Assembly (NCBI GenBank): GCA_949775045.1
Contig: CATKSA010000113.1
Location: 124,001-188,000, forward strand
Length of the DNA stretch: 64,000 bases
Source of the DNA: Metridium senile
Lineage: Eukaryota > Cnidaria > Anthozoa > Actiniaria > Metridiidae
Direction: 5' to 3'
Part shown: piece after piece, positions 55,211-64,000 of the stretch
Numbering within the stretch: position 1 is the first letter of the stretch
Layout of the letters: each line of letters opens with the position of its first letter
Program-made: the position numbers and the translations under genes
Notes under the pieces: model-generated
Seen by the model: the letters and a program-made list of their open reading frames with translations, nothing else
Told to the model about the DNA's origin: nothing
The model's database searches: none

Positions 55211-58200
55211 TTATCAGAATGCTCTAATATTCTCAGACATTTCTAACAGGGTCTAGGCGAAAATTTTGTGCCAAAAACCCCGATCTTTTTGACACATTTT
55301 CAGATCACCCTATAGGACATATTGCATTCTGGGTAGGATTTTGTAGTTTTTTCTAAATAAAATCTTGCGCATTTATCACAATGCTCTAATATTCTCAGAC
55401 ATTACTAACAGGATGTAGGCAAAACTTTTGTGCTTAAAACCCCGATCTTTTTTACCCATTTTCAGATCACCCTATAGGGCATATTGCATTCTGGGTAGGA
55501 TTTTGTAGTTTTTTCTAAATAAAATCTTGCGCATTTATCAGAATGCTCTCATATTCTCAGACATTACTAACAGGGTCTAAGCGAACATTTTGTGCCGAAA
55601 ACCCCGATCTTTTTGACACATTTTCAGATCACCCTATAGGGCATATTGCATTCTGGGTAGGATTTTGTAGTTTTTTCTAAATAAAATCTTGCAAATTTAT
55701 CAGAATGTTCTAATATTCTCAGACATTACTAACAGGGTCTAGGCAAAACTTTTGTGCCGAAAACCCCGATCTTTTTGACCCATTTTCAGATCACCCTGAA
55801 GGGCATATTGCATTCTGGGTAGGATTTTGTAGTTTTTTCTAAATAAAATCTTGCGCATTTATCACAATGCTCTAATATTCTCAGACATTACTAACAGGGT
55901 CTAGGCGAAAATTTTGTGCCGAAAACCCCGATCTTTTTGACACATTTTCAGATCACCCTATAGGGCATTTTGCATTCTGGGTAGGATTTTGTAGTTTTTC
56001 TAAATAAAATCTTGCGCATTTATCAGAATGCTCTGATATTCTCAGACATTACTAACAGGGTCTAGGCGAACATTTTGTGCCGAAAACCCCGATCTTTTTT
56101 ACCCATTTTCAGATCACCCTATAGGGCAGATTGCATTCTGGGTAGGATTTTGTAGTTTTTTCTAAATAAAATCTTGCCAATTTATCAGAATGTTCTAATA
56201 TTCTCAGACATTACTAACAGGGTCTAGGCGAAACTTTTGTGCCGAAAATCCCGATCTTTTTTACCCATTTTCAGATCACCCTGAAGGGCATATTGCATTC
56301 TGGGTAGGATTTTGTAGTTTTCTCTAAATAAAATCTTTGCAAATTTATCAGAATGTTCTAATATTCTCAGACATTACTAACAGGGTCTAGGCAAAACTTT
56401 TGTGCCGAAAACCCCGATCTTTTTGACCCATTTTCAGATCACCCTGAAGGGCATATTGCATTCTGGGTAGGATTTTGTAGTTTTTTCTAAATAAAATCTT
56501 GCGCATTTATCACAATGCTCTAATATTCTCAGACATTACTAACAGGGTCTAGGCGAAAATTTTGTGCCGAAAACCCCGATCTTTTTGACACATTTTCAGA
56601 TCACCCTATAGGGCATTTTGCATTCTGGGTAGGATTTTGTAGTTTTTCTAAATAAAATCTTGCGCATTTATCAGAATGCTCTGATATTCTCAGACATTAC
56701 TAACAGGGTCTAGGCGAACATTTTGTGCCGAAAACCCCGATCTTTTTTACCCATTTTCAGATCACCCTATAGGGCAGATTGCATTCTGGGTAGGATTTTG
56801 TAGTTTTTTCTAAATAAAATCTTGCCAATTTATCAGAATGTTCTAATATTCTCAGACATTACTAACAGGGTCTAGGCGAAACTTTTGTGCCGAAAATCCC
56901 GATCTTTTTTACCCATTTTCAGATCACCCTGAAGGGCATATTGCATTCTGGGTAGGATTTTGTAGTTTTCTCTAAATAAAATCTTGCGCATTTATCAGAA
57001 TGCTCTAATATTCTCAGACATTTCTAACAGGGTCTAGGCGAAAATTTTGTGCCAAAAACCCCGATCTTTTTGACACATTTTCAGATCACCCTATAGGACA
57101 TATTGCATTCTGGGTAGCATTTTGTAGTTTTTTCTAAATAAAATCTTGCGCATTTATCACAATGCTCTAATATTCTCAGACATTACTAACAGGATGTAGG
57201 CAAAACTTTTGTGCTTAAAACCCCGATCTTTTTTACCCATTTTCAGATCACCCTATAGGGCATATTGCATTCTGGGTAGGATTTTGTAGTTTTTTCTAAA
57301 TAAAATCTTGCGCATTTATCAGAATGCTCTCATATTCTCAGACATTACTAACAGGGTCTAGGCGAAAATTTTGTGCCGAAAACCCCGATCTTTTTGACAC
57401 ATTTTCAGATCACCCTATAGGGCATATTGCATTCTGGGTAGGATTTTGTAGTTTTTTCTAAATAAAATCTTGCAAATTTATCAGAATGTTCTAATATTCT
57501 CAGACATTACTAACAGGGTCTAGGCAAAACTTTTGTGCCGAAAACCCCGATCTTTTTGACCCATTTTCAGATCACCCTGAAGGGCATATTGCATTCTGGG
57601 TAGGATTTTGTAGTTTTTTCTAAATAAAATCTTGCGCATTTATCACAATGCTCTAATATTCTCAGACATTACTAACAGGGTCTAGGCGAAAATTTTGTGC
57701 CGAAAACCCCGATCTTTTTGACACATTTTCAGATCACCCTATAGGGCATTTTGCATTCTGGGTAGGATTTTGTAGTTTTTCTAAATAAAATCTTGCGCAT
57801 TTATCAGAATGCTCTGATATTCTCAGACATTACTAACAGGGTTTAGGCGAACATTTTGTGCCGAAAACCCCGATCTTTTTTACCCATTTTCAGATCACCC
57901 TATAAGGGCATATTGCATTCTGGGTAGGATTTTGTAGTTTTTTCTAAATAAAATCTTGCCCATTTATCAGAATGCTCTAATATTCTCAGACATTACTAAC
58001 AGGGTCTAGGCGAAACTTTTGTGCCGAAAACCCCGATCTTTTTTACCCATTTTCAGATCACCCTATAGGGCAGATTGCATTCTGGGTAGGATTTTGTAGT
58101 TTTTTCTAAATAAAATCTTGCGCATTTATCAGAATGCTCTCATATTCTCAGACATTACTAACAGCGTCTAGGCGAAAATTTTGTGCCGAAAACCCCGATC

Positions 58201-58310
58201 TTTTTGACACATTTTCAGATCACCCTATAGGGATATGCCCATAATGCATTCTGGGTAGGATTTTGTAGTTTTTTCTAAATAAAATCTTGCCAATTTATCA
58301 GAATGTTCTA
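55200..58310. repeat. 4-mer (648 bp) and 7-mer (1133 bp) HOR blocks
   Basis: The monomer with TTGCAAATTTATC starts its tag at 55,691, 56,339 and 57,472, and the following GGGCATTTTGC variant sits at 55,963, 56,611 and 57,744. Spacings are 648 and 1133 bp. At the 56,339 join the sequence reads AATCTTTGCAAATTT, with one extra T where a CTCTAAATAAAATC left half meets the GCAAATTT right half. The shorter spacing lacks three monomers present in the longer one. Confidence 0.75.
58229..58250. other. Templated-inversion mutation in one monomer
   Basis: Where other monomers read TATAGGGCATATTGCATTC, this one reads TATAGGGATATGCCCATAAT followed by GCATTC. The new ATATGCCC is the reverse complement of the GGGCATAT that stands at this place elsewhere. 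The result is a local quasi-palindrome. This fits a template switch during replication at the neighbouring dyad. Confidence 0.7.
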
Positions 58311-58689
58311 ATATTCTCAGACATTACTAACAGGGTCTAGGCGAAACTTTTGTGCCGAAAACCCCGATCTTTTTTACCCATTTTCAGATCACCCTGAAGG
58401 GCATATTGCATTCTGGGTAGGATTTTGTAGTTTTCTCTAAATAAAATCTTGCGCATTTATCAGAATGCTCTAATATTCTCAGACATTACTAACAGGGTCT
58501 AGGCGAAAATTTTGTGCCAAAAACACCGATCTTTTTGACACATTTTCAGATCACCCTATAGGACATATTGCATTCTGGGTAGGATTTTGTAGTTTTTTCT
58601 AAATAAAATCTTGCGCATTTATCACAATGCTCTAATATTCTCAGACATTACTAACAGGATGTAGGCGAAACTTTTGTGCCGAAATCCCC

Positions 58690-58820
58690 GATTTTTTTAC
58701 CCATTTTCAGATTACCCTATAGGGCAGATTGCATTCTGGGTAGGATTTTATCAGAATGCTCTGATATTCTCAGACATTACTAACAGGGTCTAGGCGAACA
58801 TTTTGTGCCGAAACCCCGAT
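58690..58820. repeat. Shortened monomer (32-bp deletion), lineage A
   Basis: The monomer runs from the GGATTTT of the left half directly into ATCAGAATGCTCTGAT, with the junction near 58,746-58,750. The missing 32 bases include TGTAGTTTTTTC and AATAAA. TTT is shared by both edges, which fits slippage or end-joining at microhomology. Further copies have their junctions near 59,812-59,816 and 62,012-62,016, each preceded by AGATTACCCTATAGGGC. Confidence 0.85.
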
Positions 58821-59317
58821 CTTTTTGACACATTTTCAGATCACCCTATAGGGCATATTGCATTCTGGGTAGGATTTTGTAGTTTTTTCTAAATAAAATC
58901 TTGCCAATTTATCAGAATGTTCTAATATTCTCAGACATTACTAACAGGGTCTAGGCGAAACTTTTGTGCTTAAAACCCCGATCTTTTTTACCCATTTTCA
59001 GATCACCCTATAGGGCATATTGCATTCTGGGTAGGATTTTGTAGTTTTTTCTAAATAAAATCTTGCGCATTTATCAGAATGCTCTAATATTCTCAGACAT
59101 TACTAACAGGATGTAGGCAAAACTTTTGTGCTTAAAACCCCGATCTTTTTTACCCATTTTCAGATCACCCTATAGGGCATATTGCATTCTGGGTAGGATT
59201 TTGTAGTTTTTTCAAAATAAAATCTTGCGCATTTATCAGAATGCTCTCATATTCTCAGACATTACTAACAGGGTCTAGGCGAAACTTTTGTGCCGAAATC
59301 CCCGATTTTTTTACCCA

Positions 59318-59430
59318 TTTTCAGATCACCCTATAGGTCAGATTGCATTCTGGGTAGGATTTTATCAGAATGCTCTCATATTCTCAGACATTACTAACAG
59401 GGTCTAGGCGAAACTTTTGTGCCGAAAACC
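59318..59430. repeat. Shortened monomer (32-bp deletion), lineage B
   Basis: The same 32-bp deletion (junction near 59,359-59,363) sits in a monomer with CTATAGGTCAGATTGC and CTCTCATATTC. Further copies have junctions near 60,426-60,430 and 62,626-62,630. Lineages A and B alternate in the region. Either one deletion spread to two monomer positions and then diverged, or conversion carried it between them. Confidence 0.8.
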
Positions 59431-59600
59431 CCGATCTTTTTTACCCATTTTCAGATCACCCTGAAGGGCATATTGCATTCTGGGTAGGATTTTGTAGTTT
59501 TCTCTAAATAAAATCTTGCGCATTTATCAGAATGCTCTAATATTCTCAGACATTACTAACAGGGTCTAGGCGAAAATTTTGTGCCAAAAACACCGATCTT

Positions 59601-62600
59601 TTTGACACATTTTCAGATCACCCTATAGGACATATTGCATTCTGGGTAGGATTTTGTAGTTTTTTCTAAATAAAATCTTGCGCATTTATCACAATGCTCT
59701 AATATTCTCAGACATTACTAACAGGATGTAGGCGAAACTTTTGTGCCGAAATCCCCGATTTTTTTACCCATTTTCAGATTACCCTATAGGGCAGATTGCA
59801 TTCTGGGTAGGATTTTATCAGAATGCTCTGATATTCTCAGACATTACTAACAGGGTCTAGGCGAACATTTTGTGCCGAAACCCCGATCTTTTTGACACAT
59901 TTTCAGATCACCCTATAGGGCATATTGCATTCTGGGTAGGATTTTGTAGTTTTTTCTAAATAAAATCTTGCCAATTTATCAGAATGTTCTAATATTCTCA
60001 GACATTACTAACAGGGTCTAGGCGAAACTTTTGTGCTTAAAACCCCGATCTTTTTTACCCATTTTCAGATCACCCTATAGGGCATATTGCATTCTGGGTA
60101 GGATTTTGTAGTTTTTTCTAAATAAAATCTTGCGCATTTATCAGAATGCTCTAATATTCTCAGACATTACTAACAGGATGTAGGCAAAACTTTTGTGCTT
60201 AAAACCCCGATCTTTTTTACCCATTTTCAGATCACCCTATAGGGCATATTGCATTCTGGGTAGGATTTTGTAGTTTTTTCAAAATAAAATCTTGCGCATT
60301 TATCAGAATGCTCTCATATTCTCAGACATTACTAACAGGGTCTAGGCGAAACTTTTGTGCCGAAATCCCCGATTTTTTTACCCATTTTCAGATCACCCTA
60401 TAGGTCAGATTGCATTCTGGGTAGGATTTTATCAGAATGCTCTCATATTCTCAGACATTACTAACAGGGTCTAGGCGAACATTTTGTGCCGAAAAGCCCG
60501 ATCTTTTTGACACATTTTCAGATCACCCTATAGGGCATATTGCATTCTGGGTAGGATTTTGTAGTTTTTTCTAAATAAAATCTTGCGCATTTATCACAAT
60601 GCTCTAATATTCTCAGACATTACTAACAGGATGTAGGCAAAACTTTTGTGCTTAAAACCCCGATCTTTTTTACCCATTTTCAGATCACCCTATAGGGCAT
60701 ATTGCATTCTGGGTAGGATTTTGTAGTTTTTTCTAAATAAAATCTTGCGCATTTATCAGAATGCTCTGATATTCTCAGACATTACTAACAGGGTCTAGGC
60801 GAAAATTTTGTGCCGAAAACCCTGATCTTTTTGACACATTTTCAGATCACCCTATAGGGCATATTGCATTCTGGGTAGGATTTTGTAGTTTTTTCTAAAT
60901 AAAATCTTGCCAATTTATCAGAATGTTCTAATATTCTCAGACATTACTAACAGGATGTAGGCAAAACTTTTGTGCTTAAAACGCCGATCTTTTTGACCCA
61001 TTTTCAGATCACCCTATAGGGCATATTGCATTCTGGGTAGGATTTTGTAGTTTTTTCTAAATAAAATCTTGCGCATTTATCAGAATGCTCTGATATTCTC
61101 AGACATTACTAACAGGGTCTAGGCGAAAATTTTGTGCCGAAAACCCCGATCTTTTTGACACATTTTCAGATCACCCTATAGGGCATTTTGCATTCTGGGT
61201 AGGATTTTGTAGTTTTTCTAAATAAAATCTTGCGCATTTATCAGAATGCTCTGATATTCTCAGACATTACTAACAGGGTCTAGGCGAACATTTTGTGCCG
61301 AAAACCCCGATCTTTTTTACCCATTTTCAGATCACCCTATAGGGCATATTGCATTCTGGGTAGGATTTTGTAGTTTTTTCTAAATAAAATCTTGCCCATT
61401 TATCAGAATGCTCTAATATTCTCAGACATTACTAACAGGGTCTAGGCGAAACTTTTGTGCCGAAAACCCCGATCTTTTTTACCCATTTTCAGATCACCCT
61501 ATAGGGCAGATTGCATTCTGGGTAGGATTTTGTAGTTTTTTCTAAATAAAATCTTGCCAATTTATCAGAATGTTCTAATATTCTCAGACATTACTAACAG
61601 GGTCTAGGCGAAACTTTTGTGCCGAAAACCCCGATCTTTTTGACCCATTTTCAGATCACCCTGAAGGGCATATTGCATTCTGGGTAGGATTTTGTAGTTT
61701 TCTCTAAATAAAATCTTGCGCATTTATCAGAATGCTCTAATATTCTCAGACATTTCTAACAGGGTCTAGGCGAAAATTTTGTGCCAAAAACCCCGATCTT
61801 TTTGACACATTTTCAGATCACCCTATAGGACATATTGCATTCTGGGTAGGATTTTGTAGTTTTTTCTAAATAAAATCTTGCGCATTTATCACAATGCTCT
61901 AATATTCTCAGACATTACTAACAGGATGTAGGCGAAACTTTTGTGCCGAAATCCCCGATTTTTTTACCCATTTTCAGATTACCCTATAGGGCAGATTGCA
62001 TTCTGGGTAGGATTTTATCAGAATGCTCTGATATTCTCAGACATTACTAACAGGGTCTAGGCGAACATTTTGTGCCGAAACCCCGATCTTTTTGACACAT
62101 TTTCAGATCACCCTATAGGGCATATTGCATTCTGGGTAGGATTTTGTAGTTTTTTCTAAATAAAATCTTGCCAATTTATCAGAATGTTCTAATATTCTCA
62201 GACATTACTAACAGGGTCTAGGCGAAACTTTTGTGCTTAAAACCCCGATCTTTTTTACCCATTTTCAGATCACCCTATAGGGCATATTGCATTCTGGGTA
62301 GGATTTTGTAGTTTTTTCTAAATAAAATCTTGCGCATTTATCAGAATGCTCTAATATTCTCAGACATTACTAACAGGATGTAGGCAAAACTTTTGTGCTT
62401 AAAACCCCGATCTTTTTTACCCATTTTCAGATCACCCTATAGGGCATATTGCATTCTGGGTAGGATTTTGTAGTTTTTTCAAAATAAAATCTTGCGCATT
62501 TATCAGAATGCTCTCATATTCTCAGACATTACTAACAGGGTCTAGGCGAAACTTTTGTGCCGAAATCCCCGATTTTTTTACCCATTTTCAGATCACCCTA

Positions 62601-63290
62601 TAGGTCAGATTGCATTCTGGGTAGGATTTTATCAGAATGCTCTCATATTCTCAGACATTACTAACAGGGTCTAGGCGAACATTTTGTGCCGAAAAGCCCG
62701 ATCTTTTTGACACATTTTCAGATCACCCTATAGGGCATATTGCATTCTGGGTAGGATTTTGTAGTTTTTTCTAAATAAAATCTTGCGCATTTATCACAAT
62801 GCTCTAATATTCTCAGACATTACTAACAGGATGTAGGCAAAACTTTTGTGCTTAAAACCCCGATCTTTTTTACCCATTTTCAGATCACCCTATAGGGCAT
62901 ATTGCATTCTGGGTAGGATTTTGTAGTTTTTTCTAAATAAAATCTTGCGCATTTATCAGAATGCTCTGATATTCTCAGACATTACTAACAGGGTCTAGGC
63001 GAAAATTTTGTGCCGAAAACCCTGATCTTTTTGACACATTTTCAGATCACCCTATAGGGCATATTGCATTCTGGGTAGGATTTTGTAGTTTTTTCTAAAT
63101 AAAATCTTGCCAATTTATCAGAATGTTCTAATATTCTCAGACATTACTAACAGGATGTAGGCAAAACTTTTGTGCTTAAAACGCCGATCTTTTTGACCCA
63201 TTTTCAGATCACCCTATAGGGCATATTGCATTCTGGGTAGGATTTTGTAGTTTTTTCTAAATAAAATCTTGCGCATTTATCAGAATGCTC
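59601..63290. repeat. 14-mer HOR, 2200-bp period
   Basis: The sequence at 59,601-61,090 recurs at 61,801-63,290 at an offset of 2200 bp: shortened monomers at 59,812 and 62,012, GAAAAGCCCGATC near 60,491 and 62,691, AAAACGCCGATC near 60,979 and 63,179. Twelve full and two shortened monomers give 2200 bp. The AAAACGCCGATC tag also reappears near 63,988, 809 bp further on, so another exchange lies at the window's right end. Confidence 0.8.
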
Positions 63291-64000
63291 TCATATTCTC
63301 AGACATTACTAACAGGGTCTAGGCGAACATTTTGTGCCGAAAACCCCGATCTTTTTGACACATTTTCAGATCACCCTATAGGGCATATTGCATTCTGGGT
63401 AGGATTTTGTAGTTTTTTCTAAATAAAATCTTGCCAATTTGTCAGAATGTTCTAATATTCTCAGACATTACTAACAGGGTCTAGGCAAAACTTTTGTGCC
63501 GAAAACCCCGATCTTTTTTACCCATTTTCAGATCACCCTGAAGGGCATATTGCATTCTGGGTAGGATTTTGTAGTTTTTTCTAAATAAAATCTTGCGCAT
63601 TTATCAGAATGCTCTAATATTCTCAGACATTACTAACAGGGTCTAGGCGAAAATTTTGTGCCGAAAACCCCGATCTTTTTGACACATTTTCAGATCACCC
63701 TATAGGGCATTTTGCATTCTGGGTAGGATTTTGTAGTTTTTCTAAATAAAATCTTGCGCATTTATCAGAATGCTCTGATATTCTCAGACATTACTAACAG
63801 GGTCTAGGCGAACATTTTGTGCCGAAAACCCTGATCTTTTTGACACATTTTCAGATCACCCTATAGGGCATATTGCATTCTGGGTAGGATTTTGTAGTTT
63901 TTTCTAAATAAAATCTTGCCAATTTATCAGAATGTTCTAATATTCTCAGACATTACTAACAGGATGTAGGCAAAACTTTTGTGCTTAAAACGCCGATCTT

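Larger units (their letters stand above)
58310..60444. repeat. 7-mer HOR with two shortened monomers, 1067 bp, two copies
   Basis: Units at about 58,310-59,376 and 59,377-60,444 are spaced 1067-1068 bp. Five monomers are of about 162 bp and two of about 129 bp, which accounts for the total. Shared private tags are AAAACACCGATC, AGATTACCCTATAGGGC, TTTTTTCAAAATAAAATC and CTATAGGTCAGATTGC. Confidence 0.85.
1..64000. repeat. Tandem satellite array, 161/162-bp monomer
   Basis: Every part of the window is a copy of one monomer, head-to-tail in one orientation, with no unique DNA and no mobile-element insertion seen. I take each monomer to begin at CTTTTTGACCC (or the variants CTTTTTGACAC, CTTTTTTACCC, CTTTTTTACAC). 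Successive starts are 1, 162, 324, 486, 647 and so on. Copies with three A in GCCGAAACCCC are 161 bp and those with four A are 162 bp. 64,000/161.6 gives about 396 copies. The consensus is about 38% GC. Consensus monomers have stop codons in all three + frames (TAG, TAA) and all three - frames, so the array has no coding capacity; no stretch over 300 bases holds anything else. Length, homogeneity and multimeric organisation are typical of centromeric or heterochromatic satellites in eukaryotes. The centromeric role and the organism are inference; I do not recognise the family. Confidence 0.98.

Noticed and set aside
1..64000. Protein-coding genes
   Set aside because: Consensus monomers have stops in all six frames (for example TAG in GGGTAGG and TTGTAGT, TAA in TCTAAATAA), and the 162-bp period only repeats them.
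1..64000. CRISPR array
   Set aside because: There is no alternation of short repeat and unique spacer; the whole 161/162-bp unit repeats, and variable positions are shared among units.
1..64000. Human or primate alpha satellite
   Set aside because: The monomer is about 162 bp, not 171, the sequence does not resemble alphoid DNA, and I see no CENP-B box (YTTCGTTGGAARCGGGA).
1..64000. Bacterial or phage origin
   Set aside because: No coding sequence in 64 kb and a single satellite with nested HORs; this is not a prokaryotic organisation.
1..64000. Ribosomal intergenic spacer subrepeats or telomeric repeat
   Set aside because: No rRNA-like or short telomere motif was seen, and the array lacks the boundaries with rRNA genes that a spacer would have.

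Overview
The whole window is one uninterrupted tandem satellite array. All of it reads head-to-tail in one orientation as copies of an AT-rich monomer of 161 or 162 bp, about 396 copies. The consensus is about 38% GC by hand count. I see no gene, RNA gene, transposon insertion, CRISPR array, strand switch or unique flanking sequence, so both ends lie inside the array. Consensus monomers carry stop codons in all six frames. This points to a eukaryotic (peri)centromeric or other heterochromatic satellite block. Repeat length, lack of interruptions and multi-monomer higher-order repeats (HORs) fit active centromere-type satellites, but I do not recognise the family and cannot name the species.

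Monomers differ at a small set of recurring positions: GACCC/GACAC/TACCC/TACAC near the start, CCCTATAGGG versus CCCTGAAGGG, TTGCGCAT/TTGCCAAT/TTGGCCAT, AGAATGCTCT/ACAATGCTCT/AGAATGTTCT, ATTACTAAC/ATTGCTCAC/ATTTCTAAC, and the GGCGAA...GCCGAAA tail. Reading these as tags gives the layout. (1) 1-2770: an 8-mer HOR of 1293 bp, two full copies differing at one base that I found. (2) 2.6-4.7 kb: dimers of 323 bp and a 4-mer of 646 bp. (3) 4688-10987: a 13-mer HOR of 2100 bp, three nearly identical copies plus a rearranged fourth to about 12.05 kb. (4) 12.0-14.6 kb: mosaic monomers. (5) 14.6-20.5 kb: a 7/9/9/10-monomer HOR tagged by AGCCATTACTAACAGTGTCT. (6) 20,291-33,690 and 34,681-52,283: two copies of a very long block of about 83 monomers. 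The second copy is 4203 bp longer because of tandem expansions of 9, 13, 4 and 5 monomers. (7) 53.6-55.2 kb: a return to the family of region 5 with small indels. (8) 55.2-58.3 kb: 4-mer and 7-mer blocks. (9) 58.3-64.0 kb: HORs of 1067 and 2200 bp that include monomers with an internal 32-bp deletion.

The array is a readable record of unequal exchange at several nested scales, from dimers to a duplication of more than 13 kb. The most useful items are the nested segmental duplication whose length accounting closes exactly, its junction seam at 33.7/34.7 kb, a templated-inversion mutation at 58.23 kb, and short motifs kept in nearly every monomer: a ZNF143/Staf-like site, a CCCT/AGGG dyad, an 8-bp inverted repeat and AATAAA. 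All comparisons were made by eye, so identities are approximate and some mismatches may have been missed.
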